A stretch of DNA of 64,000 nucleotides from Photobacterium kishitanii (GTDB lineage Bacteria; Pseudomonadota; Gammaproteobacteria; Enterobacterales; Vibrionaceae). The notes beneath the pieces were generated by a model. The model searched no databases. It saw nothing but the letters and a program-made list of their open reading frames with translations, and was not told the origin of the DNA. A program made the position numbers and the translations under genes. Below are positions 19,441 to 29,184 of this stretch, in pieces. The first letter of the stretch is position 1. The number at the start of each line of letters is the position of its first letter. Location: the NCBI RefSeq assembly GCF_003026355.1, contig NZ_PYON01000007.1:162405-226404 (forward strand). The letters are read 5' to 3'.

Positions 19441-19470
19441 GGTTTACGGCTGTTGTACAGCGCGTAAACC
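19441..19470 (-). other. Intercistronic hairpin between lctP and lutA
   Basis: GGTTTACG and CGTAAACC pair (8 bp), and inside them GCTG and CAGC pair around a TTGTA loop. No T run follows on the minus strand, so this looks like an mRNA-stability or processing hairpin rather than a terminator. It may set different expression of transporter and dehydrogenase. Confidence 0.55.
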
Positions 19471-19486
19471 TATTTTCGTTAACCGA

Positions 19487-21067
19487 TTAAAGAAAAGTAC
19501 TCACGATAGCGACAATTACGCCATATAAAACCATAGGAATAACTGTTCGTTTGATGATGTAGCCTTCTTTATTCGCAATACCAAGTATGGCTGATACTGC
19601 GATAATATTATTTATACACACCATATTACCCATCGCACCGCCGACAGATTGCAAGGCAAGAATGATGGTTTCTGGTAGACCGACAGTGTGGGCAATACTT
19701 TGTTGAATCGCACCAAAAGTAAGATTGGAAACTGTTGCTGAACCAGAGAAAAAGGCACCTAAAGCACCAAGATACGCGGCACAGTATTGCCAATTTTTAC
19801 CTAAGAGATCTGCAAAGGCATTACCCGTAGTCATAATTGGTGAATGATCACCGCCAATCATCATGAATTTCACCATAATTAACGCACCAATAAGGGCGAT
19901 AAAAGGGGTTTTTATTCGTGATGCAGTATCACTAAATACAGCTTTTACTTGATGTGAACTCATTTTTAGAAAAGGAATTGAGACGAACACGACCAAGAAA
20001 AACGGGATTAATGCTGGTACATAAAGTGTTTTGTATGCCCATGCTGTATCAGTGCCTAAAATTTGGTTTATGTGAATAATTAGAGCTTGGCTAATATGCA
20101 AGTCGGCAAATCCTAAGTGAATATTCCACATTGGCGTTGCATCATTTAACATTCCCTTTAGTCCTAATTGTTTAATTCGAGTAACAATTAAAATAACAAT
20201 TAACAATAGGGTTGGTGCCATCGCTTTAAATACACATCCAAACGGTAAAGAATCCGTTGTATTTTCTTCTGTGATATCCTTTTTTTCTAAGCCAACGTTA
20301 TAGCGCGCAAAAAGTATTGATAAGGTTAAGCCAATAGCACCACCAATCAGAGCTGGGAACTCATAGTTCCATTGTGCTAACCAGACATAAGGTAGTGTGC
20401 ATGACCAAATACTTAGCTGAATAAAAATAATGTTGCGACGAATTTGTTGCCAGCTAACAATAAATTTCAGAGCAATAACGGGTATCACTATTGCTGCAAC
20501 GGTATGCATGATTGCGGATAAACTTCCCACATGCAGTAATTCTGTATCAGAAAGCCCTAAGTTACCGAATCCAAACCATGTTGGTGTACCTACAGCACCG
20601 AAAGAGACTGGTACTGAGTTCATCACTAACGCTAACATTGCAACGCGTAGTGGATTAAAACCTAATCCAACTAGAATCGGCGCTGCAATTGCTGCTGGTG
20701 TGCCAAATCCAGATGCTCCTTCAATCATAAAAGCAAATGCCCAGCCAATGATCATTAGCTGACCAATCTGGTTTTTACTAATACCTTCTAACCATTGTTT
20801 TATGACATCTTCACAGCCGGAAACTGAGAGGGTACGATTTAATAAAATCGCACCAGCAATAATCGAAATAGGAGTAATTGCTGATAAAGTGCCAGAAATA
20901 ATATTTGCAGTTAATAGCCGTCCACTAGTGCCAAAATAAATTAATTGTAAAATACCAATAATTATTGCGGTTAAAGGTAATGCGATATGTGATGGTAGTG
21001 CATTTTTTTTTGTCATCATCCAAATCAATAATAAAATTGGAATGATCGATATAGCTAGATTAAGCAT
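19487..21067 (-). CDS. lctP: L-lactate permease (LctP family)
   Basis: This inner-membrane lactate/proton symporter has 526 residues and about twelve or more helices. Family segments include FMIEGASGFGTPAAIAAPIL and NMVCINNIIAVSAI. The frame is open further upstream to 21298, but that stretch (AT-rich, charged) lacks family character. The ATG at 21067 (MLNLAISIIPILLLIW) has an AGGGA seven bases upstream, so I use it. It heads the lut operon: uptake here, oxidation by LutABC. A Fur-box-like sequence lies about 370 bases upstream. Confidence 0.9.
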   Translation of the reverse strand: MLNLAISIIPILLLIWMMTKKNALPSHIALPLTAIIIGILQLIYFGTSGRLLTANIISGTLSAITPISIIAGAILLNRTLSVSGCEDVIKQWLEGISKNQIGQLMIIGWAFAFMIEGASGFGTPAAIAAPILVGLGFNPLRVAMLALVMNSVPVSFGAVGTPTWFGFGNLGLSDTELLHVGSLSAIMHTVAAIVIPVIALKFIVSWQQIRRNIIFIQLSIWSCTLPYVWLAQWNYEFPALIGGAIGLTLSILFARYNVGLEKKDITEENTTDSLPFGCVFKAMAPTLLLIVILIVTRIKQLGLKGMLNDATPMWNIHLGFADLHISQALIIHINQILGTDTAWAYKTLYVPALIPFFLVVFVSIPFLKMSSHQVKAVFSDTASRIKTPFIALIGALIMVKFMMIGGDHSPIMTTGNAFADLLGKNWQYCAAYLGALGAFFSGSATVSNLTFGAIQQSIAHTVGLPETIILALQSVGGAMGNMVCINNIIAVSAILGIANKEGYIIKRTVIPMVLYGVIVAIVSTFL

Positions 21068-21679
21068 ATTTTTTCCCTGACTGAGTCGTCTTATTCCGTA
21101 TTTCAATAGACGATTTTTGTTTTTATTTATTATTACTATATGAATAGTATTTTTTTTACTGATAACCTCAGTGGGGAGATTATTGTAGGCAGGAAAAAGA
21201 AACTTTCTATCTATTTTTTTTCTGTATTTATCATACTTATCAATTAAATGTGATGTGAATATAAATGTAGTAGGTAATGAGTTTTTAATTAAGTTCAAAA
21301 AATCAATGTGTTATGAAGTTATGCTCAGTAGGTAAAGATCATGATTGTATCACTATTGGAAACAATATATTTGCATACATAAGCTAATATTTTAGGTACT
21401 TATTTTAATGAAAATATTAGTTATTTTTTATTAAGGATAATGATTATCAATACAGTGATTATTTAAGCGTGAAAATTAGTGTTAATACGATTAAGAATGC
21501 ATTTAATATGGTTAATTGGAATATAATAAACGTTATTTGGTAAGCTTGAAATATATTTAATGAAGTAAATAATAATATATTTATATTCTTTTTGAGCGTT
21601 ATATCATTTCCTGTTAAAAATAAGAAATAATCACTCATAACTGGCTGGGTGGATTATGCGTGGTTGTAGAGAAATAGGC
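21068..21679. other. 612-base non-coding region upstream of lctP
   Basis: This stretch is very AT-rich and has no credible gene on either strand. It must contain the lctP promoter on the minus strand. The only clear element is the Fur-box-like inverted repeat at 21435-21449. I looked for a RyhB-like small RNA next to it and saw none. Confidence 0.5.
21435..21449. promoter_or_regulatory. Candidate Fur box
   Basis: GGATAATGATTATCA matches the 7-1-7 Fur consensus TGATAAT-N-ATTATCA at all but one position. It lies in the lctP upstream region, about 370 bases from the start codon. Iron control would make sense for the iron-sulfur-rich LutABC pathway, but the distance is large and the controlled transcript is unknown. 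Confidence 0.5.
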
Positions 21680-22243
21680 TTATTTTAAGCTAGCATTATT
21701 ATTGATCACCGTATGTAGAAAAGATAACGCAGCACTACAGTCGTTGCGACTCATAAACCATTGCTTTTGATTCACTTCTAATGGCAGAATTTCGAGCCAT
21801 CGCTGACATACCCACGTAATATCATCAAATTTTGGCTCGGGATAATAACGAGCATGATCTGGGTGCTGTTGGAAGAGTTGTTTTAAGTTATCTGAGATGT
21901 TTTGATCGATAAAATTAATATCTTTGCTATGCCAGTTTGGAACTGGCGAAGTATCACCGACATAAAGGTAGTCACTATCTTGCCAATGATTATTAATTAA
22001 AAACATCTCAACCCCCTGAATGGTAATACTCATAAAGCCATCGGGGAGGGGATCAAAATCGGTAATAATGGCGCGAGTCCCAAAATGGCACAAAGTATCA
22101 TCAATTTTCATGCATAACCCGAAGCCATGATGATTGGTTGTCGCTAGTTTTACTAATCGAATATAACGTTGCTCGTAAATACGTAATTTGCAAATACCAT
22201 TGGGCAATAAGTAAATATCCAGAGGGAAGAGAGGTAATTGCAT
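21680..22243 (-). CDS. LON substrate-binding-domain protein (no protease domain)
   Basis: This 187-residue protein consists of a stand-alone LON N-terminal domain (PF02190 type): it begins LPLFPLDIYLLPNG and continues with LRIYEQRYIRLV and FGTRAIITDFDPLPDG. There is no AAA or Ser-Lys protease part. Such proteins are widespread in gammaproteobacteria; the function is not established. It is probably a single-gene unit, with the next gene bioA on the same strand 165 bases upstream. Confidence 0.82.
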   Translation of the reverse strand: MQLPLFPLDIYLLPNGICKLRIYEQRYIRLVKLATTNHHGFGLCMKIDDTLCHFGTRAIITDFDPLPDGFMSITIQGVEMFLINNHWQDSDYLYVGDTSPVPNWHSKDINFIDQNISDNLKQLFQQHPDHARYYPEPKFDDITWVCQRWLEILPLEVNQKQWFMSRNDCSAALSFLHTVINNNASLK

Positions 22244-22408
22244 AATGATAACCCTAGCTAATGTGTTTTAACATAAGTAAATGGTCGCTCGATATATCAT
22301 TATTATTATGTTGGTCGGGCACCTTTAATCAGTATAAGCAGACTAAAATAGAATAATGTCTGCTTTATGATACTGCGGTAAAATAAAAGGCTGCTTAGTA
22401 AAGTAGCA

Positions 22409-23689
22409 TTATGTGTTTAATATTTGATATATCGCTTGAGTTAAACGTGATAATTGGGCTGAGGTTATAATATAGGGTGGCATAATATAAACTAAGCAAC
22501 CAAAAGGTCGAATCCATACGCCAGCATTAACAAAAGCCTGTTGAATTTCAGCCATATTTACGGCTTGATGTAATTCTACCACTCCTATAGCACCTAACCA
22601 GCGTACCTGCTTTACTTTTTCAAGTGTTTCAATTTTAGGTAACTCATTAGCAAGTTGTGCTTCAATTTCTGCAACTTGTTGTTGCCATTGGTTTTGTTCC
22701 AGTATCTCAAGGCTAGCATTAGCAACGGCACAGGCGAGGGGATTGCCCATAAATGTTGGTCCATGCATAAAACACCCAGCATCGCCACTGCATACTGTAT
22801 CTGCGATTTTTTTATGAGTGATGGTTGCCGATAATGTCATATACCCGCCAGTGAGAGCTTTACCAACACACATAATATCAGGGCTAATATTGGCATGCTC
22901 ACAGGCAAACAGTTTTCCTGTACGTCCAAAACCGACAGCAATTTCATCTGCAATTAATAGTACCCCATAATCATCGCATAATTTGCGTACTCGACGTAGA
23001 TAGGTTGGATGATACAGCCGCATTCCTCCAGCACCTTGTACGATAGGTTCTAAAATAACGGCGGCAATTTGCTGGTGGTGTTGCGCTAATTTATTGGAAA
23101 AATCACTAATATCATTTTCATTCCACTCGTCCCAGAAATTGCACTGTGGGGAGTCAGCAAAAATATGTTCTGGTAAAAAACCTTTATAAATACTGTGCAT
23201 GGAGTTATCGGGATCGGTCACTGACATCGCGGCAAAAGTATCGCCATGATAACCGTGACTGAGGGTTAAAAACTTGGATTTAGACTCACCTTTAGCATGC
23301 CAGTATTGCAACGCCATTTTAAGTGCAACTTCAACGGCTACCGAACCTGAATCAGCAAGAAAAACGGTATCTAACCCCTGAGGTGTCATTGCAACTAACT
23401 TCTTACATAGATCAACCGCAGGTTGATGGGTAATGCCGCCGAACATCACATGCGACATTTTATCGAGTTGTGTTTTTGCCGCAGCAGTTAGTTGTGGGTG
23501 GTTATAACCGTGAATAGCAGACCACCATGAAGACATGCCATCGATTAATTGAGTACCATTTTCAAGAGTAAGGTATACGCCATGAGCCTCAGTGACAGGG
23601 TAACAAGGGAGCGGTGTAATGGTTGATGTATAAGGGTGCCAAATATGCTGTTGGTCAAAATCGAGGTCAATATTGTTTTCTTTGTGCAC
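22409..23689 (-). CDS. bioA: Adenosylmethionine-8-amino-7-oxononanoate aminotransferase BioA
   Basis: This PLP enzyme converts KAPA to DAPA in biotin synthesis. It has 426 residues. The N-terminus HIWHPYTS, the MSSWWSAIHGYNHP segment and the PLP lysine K277 in VGKALTGG match BioA (E. coli K274). The start codon is GTG at 23687-23689; in-frame stop TAA lies only five codons upstream, so no longer start exists. No Shine-Dalgarno is visible: the bases just before the GTG are the left half-site of the BirA operator. It is transcribed divergently from bioBFCD. Confidence 0.93.
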   Translation of the reverse strand: MHKENNIDLDFDQQHIWHPYTSTITPLPCYPVTEAHGVYLTLENGTQLIDGMSSWWSAIHGYNHPQLTAAAKTQLDKMSHVMFGGITHQPAVDLCKKLVAMTPQGLDTVFLADSGSVAVEVALKMALQYWHAKGESKSKFLTLSHGYHGDTFAAMSVTDPDNSMHSIYKGFLPEHIFADSPQCNFWDEWNENDISDFSNKLAQHHQQIAAVILEPIVQGAGGMRLYHPTYLRRVRKLCDDYGVLLIADEIAVGFGRTGKLFACEHANISPDIMCVGKALTGGYMTLSATITHKKIADTVCSGDAGCFMHGPTFMGNPLACAVANASLEILEQNQWQQQVAEIEAQLANELPKIETLEKVKQVRWLGAIGVVELHQAVNMAEIQQAFVNAGVWIRPFGCLVYIMPPYIITSAQLSRLTQAIYQILNT

Positions 23690-23691
23690 TG

Positions 23692-23724
23692 TTGTAAACC
23701 AAATTTATGTTTTGTGGTTGACAG
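23692..23724. promoter_or_regulatory. BirA (biotin) operator between bioA and bioB
   Basis: TTGTAAACC, 15 bases, GGTTGACAG: the left half is identical to the E. coli operator half-site and the right half matches 7 of 9 (GGTTTACAA). Biotinoyl-AMP-bound BirA should bind here and repress both directions. The right half contains the bioB -35 hexamer TTGACA, and the left half ends 3 bases from the bioA start codon. Confidence 0.88.
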
Positions 23725-23745
23725 TTTACGTGCTGTTAGTAGACT
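23718..23745 (+). promoter_or_regulatory. Predicted bioBFCD promoter
   Basis: A perfect -35 TTGACA at 23718-23723 is followed 16 bases later by TAGACT, a 4-of-6 -10 match, at 23740-23745. The -35 sits inside the right BirA half-site, so repression by occlusion is expected. The leader to bioB would be about 130 bases. Confidence 0.6.
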
Positions 23746-23881
23746 AGCCAACATCTAAAAGGTAATGAAATGTCTGGTTGGTTATTTATCACGCAACCTG
23801 TCGTAAATCGGTAATGGCTCTACATCGTTATTGTATTTATTTCAATATATTAACAATAAAGTATAAAAAGAGGGACGCATT

Positions 23882-24934
23882 GTGGAAGTTCGTTGTAATT
23901 GGACCGTTGAGGAAGTGCAGGCTTTATTTAATAAGCCGTTTATGGATTTAGTGTTTGAAGCTCAACAAATTCATCGTCAATTTCACCAGCCTAATCAAGT
24001 ACAAGTTAGTACCTTGCTTTCTATTAAAACTGGCGCTTGTCCTGAGGATTGTAAGTATTGTCCTCAAAGTGCACATTATCGCACTGATATAGAGAAAGAA
24101 CGCTTATTGGAAGTTGATCGAGTACTTGATGCCGCGATAAAAGCTAAGCAATCAGGTGCGACTCGATTTTGTATGGGGGCGGCATGGAAAAACCCTAAAG
24201 ACAGAGATATGCCTTACTTGCTTGATATGGTGCAAGGCGTTAAGAAGTTAGGCTTAGAAACATGTATGACATTAGGTATGATCACCACTGATCAAGCGAA
24301 TACACTAGCTGCTGCTGGGTTGGATTACTATAACCATAACCTTGATACCTCACCTGAATACTACGGTAATGTGATTACCACGCGTACTTATCAAGATCGA
24401 TTAGATACCTTAGCGCATGTGCGTGATGCAGGGATGAAAATTTGTTCTGGCGGCATTATTGGCATGGGAGAAAGTGCACGAGATCGCGCTGGATTGCTGG
24501 TGGAGTTAGCCAATTTACCTGTTCATCCTGAAAGCGTACCGATTAACATGCTGGTGAAAGTAAAAGGCACACCACTTGAAAATGCAGAAGATGTCGATCC
24601 GTTTGATTTCATTCGTATTATTGCGGTCGCTCGTATCATTATGCCACAATCAGCAGTAAGGCTTTCTGCTGGTCGTGAGGATATGAATGAGCAAATGCAA
24701 GCGTTGTGCTTTATGGCTGGTGCTAATTCTGTGTTCTACGGTTGTAAATTATTAACCACACCAAATCCTGGTGAGGATAAGGACATGCAATTATTCGCTA
24801 AGCTAGGTATTAATAGCCAGCAGCAAGCAGCTAAGCCTGATGACATTCAAGCAGAAGCACTTTTTGTTCAAGTTGCAGAACGTGTTGCTGCACGCCCAAC
24901 CAAAGATGACATTTTCTATGATGCCTCTCTTTAA
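23882..24934 (+). CDS. bioB: Biotin synthase BioB
   Basis: This radical-SAM enzyme inserts sulfur into dethiobiotin. It has 350 residues. The SAM-cluster cysteines are C53, C57 and C60 in [11 protein letters not shown], at the same positions as in E. coli. Other family segments are [13 protein letters not shown] and [14 protein letters not shown]. The start is GTG at 23882 with AGAGGG about 8 bases upstream. It is the first gene of bioBFCD, and its 3' end overlaps the bioF start. Confidence 0.96.
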   Translation: MEVRCNWTVEEVQALFNKPFMDLVFEAQQIHRQFHQPNQVQVSTLLSIKTGACPEDCKYCPQSAHYRTDIEKERLLEVDRVLDAAIKAKQSGATRFCMGAAWKNPKDRDMPYLLDMVQGVKKLGLETCMTLGMITTDQANTLAAAGLDYYNHNLDTSPEYYGNVITTRTYQDRLDTLAHVRDAGMKICSGGIIGMGESARDRAGLLVELANLPVHPESVPINMLVKVKGTPLENAEDVDPFDFIRIIAVARIIMPQSAVRLSAGREDMNEQMQALCFMAGANSVFYGCKLLTTPNPGEDKDMQLFAKLGINSQQQAAKPDDIQAEALFVQVAERVAARPTKDDIFYDASL

Positions 24935-26060
24935 TCAGCGTCATCACCAAGCGCTTGTACAACGGCAACAACAAGGGCTTTACCGACAATTAAAATATGT
25001 TGAGGAAAATCCACAATGGCTGAATTTTGCTAGCAATGATTATCTTGGTCTAGCACAAGATCCTGAAATCATAGCGGCATGGCAACTTGGATTGGATAAA
25101 TATGGCGCTGGAAGTGGTGCATCACCCTTAGTTACTGGCTTTCAACCTCCTCATGCTGATTTAGAACAACAATTAACTGAGTGGTTAGGGTATCAACGGG
25201 CACTGTTATTCAACAGTGGTTTTAGTGCTAATCAAGCGGTGTTATTTACCTTGTTACAGGCACAAGATCATCTCTTTCAAGATAAGCTTAATCATGCCTC
25301 TTTAATTGAAGCTGGCATGTTATCACCTGCAAAAATGAAGCGGTTTGCACATAATGATGTTACTGCTCTGGTTCGTCAATTTGCGACAATGAATACTGAC
25401 GTTGATACTGCGTCATTGGTTGTGACTGAGGGTGTTTTCAGCATGGATGGCGACTGTGCACCGCTGGCATTATTGCGACAAATAACAGAGCAGCATCAAA
25501 GTTGGCTGATGGTTGATGATGCTCATGGCTGTGGGGTATTAGGCGAAGCAGGGCAAGGTAGCTGTCATCTGGCAGGAATAAAAGCTGATATCTTAGTTGT
25601 TACCTTTGGCAAAGCATTTGGAATACAAGGTGCAGCCGTATTATGCAGTCAAGAGACCGCAGAATATTTAATTCAATTTGCTCGACATTATATCTATTCG
25701 ACAGCGATGCCACCAGCACAAGCGGTCGCATTAAGACAGGCGTGTTCTTTGATTCAAACTCAGCCTTGGCGTCGAGAAAAATTGCAGGCGCTGTCGGGAC
25801 ACTTGGATCATTACCTTGATAATAGCATTGACCTCATGCCAACGATCACACCGATTAAACCGATTATTATTGGTGATAGTACTCAAACAATGGCGATTGC
25901 TACTCAATTACAGCAACGCGGTATTAAGGTCGGTGCAATTCGTCCACCAACAGTGCCGCCGCACAGTGCGCGTTTGCGAATTACACTAACAGCTAATCAT
26001 AATGAAACTGATATTCGCCAGTTGGCGGTTGCTATTAATGAGGTGGTTGATGTTGGATAG
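24921..26060 (+). CDS. bioF: 8-amino-7-oxononanoate synthase BioF
   Basis: This PLP enzyme condenses pimeloyl-ACP and alanine to KAPA. It has 379 residues from the ATG at 24921 ([10 protein letters not shown]), which aligns with other Vibrionaceae BioF starts; an adjacent ATG at 24918 is equally possible, and the open frame continues upstream to 24840 inside bioB. The motifs [20 protein letters not shown] and the PLP lysine K231 in TFGKAFG are intact. It overlaps bioB by 14 bases and bioC by 11 bases, indicating coupled translation. Confidence 0.93.
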   Translation: MPLFNQRHHQALVQRQQQGLYRQLKYVEENPQWLNFASNDYLGLAQDPEIIAAWQLGLDKYGAGSGASPLVTGFQPPHADLEQQLTEWLGYQRALLFNSGFSANQAVLFTLLQAQDHLFQDKLNHASLIEAGMLSPAKMKRFAHNDVTALVRQFATMNTDVDTASLVVTEGVFSMDGDCAPLALLRQITEQHQSWLMVDDAHGCGVLGEAGQGSCHLAGIKADILVVTFGKAFGIQGAAVLCSQETAEYLIQFARHYIYSTAMPPAQAVALRQACSLIQTQPWRREKLQALSGHLDHYLDNSIDLMPTITPIKPIIIGDSTQTMAIATQLQQRGIKVGAIRPPTVPPHSARLRITLTANHNETDIRQLAVAINEVVDVG

Positions 26061-26874
26061 CTTAATAGATAAATCTGCATTCTCAATTGATCTATCAAAG
26101 AAACAAGCTATTGCAAATGCATTTGGACGTGCAGCCCAACATTACGATAAATCTGCTGCATTTCAACGACAGGTTGGGCATCAATTGTTATCTTTAATGC
26201 CGACAAGATCTTCTGCTATATCAACGCCGAGAGTGATTGATATTGGTTGCGGAACAGGTTATTTCAGTGCAATGCTGCATCAACAAGGGTTTGCTGTTAC
26301 TGCTGCAGATCTTTCTACTGCAATGTTGTTACAAGCTCAACAACGATGCGGAAAAGATTGCCAATATTTGCAAACGGATGCTGAAAAGATTGTGATGGCG
26401 GATCATAGTTATGATCTTGCTTTTAGTAACCTAGCTTTGCAGTGGTGCGATGATTTAAGTGTGCCATTGCGAGAGTTACGACGGGTTGTTCGGCCTGAGG
26501 GGCGGATTTTTTTTACCACTCTTATTGATGGCTCATTAGGTGAGCTAAAACAAGCATGGTCACAAATTGATACTCAGCAACATGTTAATACATTTAAATC
26601 ACAACATGTTATTGCTGCAGAAATTGCTCGGTCAGGTTTAGTTATTGAAGCGTTAGAATATAAACCTATAACGGTATATTACCCAACCGCGATGAAATTA
26701 ATGAAAGATTTAAAAGGTATTGGTGCTACACATTTACACCAACAACGACAATCAGGACTTGTTGGCCGACAGACATTCATTGATTTAGAAGATGCGTATG
26801 AACGTTTTCGTTTAGACAATGGACTATTACCAGCGACATACCAAGTATGTTTTGGAGTATTGATCAATGAATAA
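26050..26874 (+). CDS. bioC: Malonyl-ACP O-methyltransferase BioC
   Basis: This SAM-dependent methyltransferase starts the pimelate moiety by methylating malonyl-ACP. It has 274 residues from the ATG at 26050, preceded by GAGGTGG within the bioF end; the open frame runs upstream to 26002, but those residues are unlike BioC. The SAM motif VIDIGCGTGYFSA, FSNLALQWCDDLS and LKGIGATHLH match BioC. The N-terminal KKQAIANAFGRAAQHYDKSA is typical. It overlaps bioD by 8 bases. Confidence 0.92.
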   Translation: MLDSLIDKSAFSIDLSKKQAIANAFGRAAQHYDKSAAFQRQVGHQLLSLMPTRSSAISTPRVIDIGCGTGYFSAMLHQQGFAVTAADLSTAMLLQAQQRCGKDCQYLQTDAEKIVMADHSYDLAFSNLALQWCDDLSVPLRELRRVVRPEGRIFFTTLIDGSLGELKQAWSQIDTQQHVNTFKSQHVIAAEIARSGLVIEALEYKPITVYYPTAMKLMKDLKGIGATHLHQQRQSGLVGRQTFIDLEDAYERFRLDNGLLPATYQVCFGVLINE

Positions 26875-27574
26875 AGCCTATTTTGTCGCTGGTACTGATA
26901 CCGATGTAGGGAAAACTGTCTGTAGTTGTGCTCTTTTAAATGCTGCTAAACAAGCAGGTATTGCGATGGTGGGTTATAAACCGATTGCATCTGGTAGTGA
27001 TAAAACAGCGCAAGGATTACGTAATAGTGATGCGTTGTTACTCCAACAAGCATCATCAATTGTGGTGACATATGATGAAGTTAATCCATATACTTTTTAT
27101 CGTCCTGTTTCACCTCATATTGCTGCAACTGAAGAAAATAAAGCAATTAAATTTAGTGTATTGTCGGAAGGGTTAGCAGCTCTTAAGACGAAATCTGAAT
27201 GCGTGCTTATTGAAGGTGCTGGTGGTTGGCGAGTCCCTATAAATAATGGTGATTATCTTTCATCATGGGTAAAGCAAGAACAATTACCGGTTATTTTAGT
27301 AGTGGGTATTAAACTTGGATGCTTAAATCATGCTTTATTAACCGCTGAAGCTATTCAAGCTGATGGATTAACAATTGTAGGCTGGATAGCTAATCAAGTG
27401 CATCCAGTAACGGATAATTATGCTGAAATGATAACATGGCTAGAGCAGCAATTACCGGGGAAGAAAATAGCTGAGATCCCATATATATCAATGAATAGAC
27501 AGGGAATGATTGACAATAAGCACGATCACTTTGCTAAATATATCGATCTAACTGTATTAAATTTGGGTCAGTAA
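26867..27574 (+). CDS. bioD: Dethiobiotin synthetase BioD
   Basis: This ATP-dependent carboxylase forms dethiobiotin from DAPA and CO2. It has 235 residues. The P-loop GTDTDVGKT is at residues 8-16, with YKPIASG and EGAGGWRVPI downstream. It is the last gene of the bio operon: its ATG overlaps the bioC end and a terminator follows within a few bases. With bioA divergent, the window holds the whole KAPA-to-biotin pathway plus bioC. No bioH is in the window, so the pimeloyl-ACP methyl esterase must lie elsewhere or be of another type. Confidence 0.94.
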   Translation: MNKAYFVAGTDTDVGKTVCSCALLNAAKQAGIAMVGYKPIASGSDKTAQGLRNSDALLLQQASSIVVTYDEVNPYTFYRPVSPHIAATEENKAIKFSVLSEGLAALKTKSECVLIEGAGGWRVPINNGDYLSSWVKQEQLPVILVVGIKLGCLNHALLTAEAIQADGLTIVGWIANQVHPVTDNYAEMITWLEQQLPGKKIAEIPYISMNRQGMIDNKHDHFAKYIDLTVLNLGQ

Positions 27575-27579
27575 AAGCA

Positions 27580-27612
27580 ACAAAAGGCACGCAATGTGCC
27601 TTTTGTTTTAAT
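27580..27612. terminator. Terminator shared by bioD and the convergent small gene
   Basis: ACAAAAGGCAC and GTGCCTTTTGT form an 11-bp stem with a GCAAT loop and T/A runs on either side. It can act in both directions. Confidence 0.88.
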
Positions 27613-27624
27613 TGAGTTGTATAA

Positions 27625-27789
27625 CTAACTAGCTGAATTAAGCCCCATTAGTCTTTCCTGTACTTCTGTCATTGGCGCTGTATTACCAACTTGCTCAAGG
27701 CCAAGCTCTTTATGTGCTTCATCAATGGACATTCCAAGATGGCAACGTAAAATATCTATAGCAACTTGATAATTTTCATTATTAGCCAT
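27625..27789 (-). CDS. Small conserved hypothetical protein (54 aa)
   Basis: This is a soluble 54-residue protein starting MANNENYQVAIDIL. The frame extends upstream to 27834, but the ATG at 27789 has a very strong GGGAGGG seven bases ahead, so I use it. The sequence is helical and acidic with one cysteine (ILRCHLG); no domain is recognised. An inverted repeat CATTGTT-TCAT-AACAATG lies just upstream (27824-27841) and could be an operator or a start-site hairpin. Convergent with the bio operon. Confidence 0.65.
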   Translation of the reverse strand: MANNENYQVAIDILRCHLGMSIDEAHKELGLEQVGNTAPMTEVQERLMGLNSAS

Positions 27790-28165
27790 GAACCCTCCCT
27801 GTGTAATCATGTCTTTTTGTGTGCATTGTTTCATAACAATGTGTAAACAATAATCGAGTTATGTGACGAAATCAATACTACCAAAGTCTAATCATCACTT
27901 ATTTTAGCAATTAGAAGCTATTTTCAAGGTAAAGGTGCCAATTTTTGATTAAACAATAATGATTTTTTGACGCTATCTTATGATGAAATAGCCATAAATA
28001 AAGAGCGGATAAGAATTGGTAACAATTTAGCACTTTAACTTATCGTCATATTATTTGAATATAGTGAGTAATAATCGTCTTAATGTACCAATAAGGCGCT
28101 AGAATACGATCTATAAAGCAAAAACCAGATTGGTAACGTCCTTTCAATTGGAGAAAATAATAGAT
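27790..28165. other. 376-base intergenic region before htpX
   Basis: This holds the divergent promoters of the 54-residue gene and htpX and the CATTGTT...AACAATG inverted repeat at 27824-27841. I see no further gene and cannot identify a heat-shock or CpxR site with confidence. Confidence 0.4.
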
Positions 28166-29050
28166 ATGAAACGTATTGCGTTGTTTTTAGCAACGAACCT
28201 TGCCGTAATGATAGTGTTTAGTATTGTGCTTAACATTGTTTATGCGGTAACAGGAATGAAACCTGGCAGCCTGTCTGGATTGTTAGTGATGGCTGCTTTG
28301 TTCGGTTTTGGTGGATCATTAGTGTCGTTAATGATGTCAAAGTCAATGGCGTTACGTTCAGTTGGCGGTGTTGTTATTGATAGCCCACGTAATGAAACTG
28401 AACATTGGCTAATTAATACTGTTGCTCGTCAAGCAGAGCAAGCTGGCATTGGTATGCCGACCGTTGCTATTTATGATGCACCTGATATTAATGCGTTTGC
28501 AACAGGTGCTAAGCGTGATGATGCATTGGTGGCAGTATCAACGGGATTGCTGCATAGCATGACTCGTGATGAGGCTGAAGCGGTATTAGCTCATGAAATT
28601 AGCCATGTTGCTAATGGTGATATGGTAACCATGACGTTAATGCAAGGTGTAGTAAATACATTCGTGATCTTTGTTTCTCGTCTTGTTGCTGGTGCGATTA
28701 GTGGTGTTAATAATAACAGTGAAGAAGGCGAGAGTGGCGGTAGCTACATGACTTACTTTATTGTTTCTTCAATCATGGAAGTATTATTTGGTTTCTTAGC
28801 AAGCATTTTAACGATGTGGTACAGCCGTCATCGTGAGTTCTATGCTGATGCTGGCTCTGCAAAGTTGGTTGGCCGAGACAAAATGATTGCTGCGCTTGAA
28901 CGTTTAAAAGTGAGTCATGAGCCTCATTTAGAAGGTTCTATGATGGCGTTTGGTATTAATGGTAAGAAATCACTATCAGAACTATTTATGACCCACCCAC
29001 CATTAGAAAAACGTATTGATGCATTGCGTCGCGGTGAGTATATAAAGTAA
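28166..29050 (+). CDS. htpX: Membrane zinc protease HtpX
   Basis: This inner-membrane M48 metalloprotease degrades misfolded membrane proteins. From the ATG at 28166 it has 294 residues (E. coli 293); the longer frame from 28130 adds a non-family stretch. The zinc motif is H143-E-I-S-H147 in [12 protein letters not shown], with the third ligand in [13 protein letters not shown]. Two N-terminal helices and two central helices surround the active site. Monocistronic, closed by the terminator at 29079. Confidence 0.94.
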   Translation: MKRIALFLATNLAVMIVFSIVLNIVYAVTGMKPGSLSGLLVMAALFGFGGSLVSLMMSKSMALRSVGGVVIDSPRNETEHWLINTVARQAEQAGIGMPTVAIYDAPDINAFATGAKRDDALVAVSTGLLHSMTRDEAEAVLAHEISHVANGDMVTMTLMQGVVNTFVIFVSRLVAGAISGVNNNSEEGESGGSYMTYFIVSSIMEVLFGFLASILTMWYSRHREFYADAGSAKLVGRDKMIAALERLKVSHEPHLEGSMMAFGINGKKSLSELFMTHPPLEKRIDALRRGEYIK

Positions 29051-29078
29051 TTATTTACTAACGCATAAATAATAACAT

Positions 29079-29113
29079 AAGCCCCCAGCAGTCGCTCTGA
29101 GGGCTTTTTTTTG
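29079..29113 (+). terminator. Terminator after htpX
   Basis: AAGCCC(CC) and (GA)GGGCTT form a stem around an AGCAGTCGCTCT loop and are followed by eight T. It lies about 28 bases after the htpX stop. Confidence 0.85.
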
Positions 29114-29184
29114 AGTTATTATTTTAATAGTGCTTTTTCTTGGTTTTCTACATACCAGAAACCAAGAAGTGAAACACCCCAGAA

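Noticed and set aside
21068..21298. 77-residue N-terminal extension of the lactate permease
   Set aside because: AT-rich, charged and unlike the family; the ATG at 21067 has a good Shine-Dalgarno and starts the first membrane helix.
21301..21679. RyhB-like small RNA next to the Fur-box-like site
   Set aside because: No stretch resembling the conserved RyhB core and no terminator within a suitable distance on either strand.
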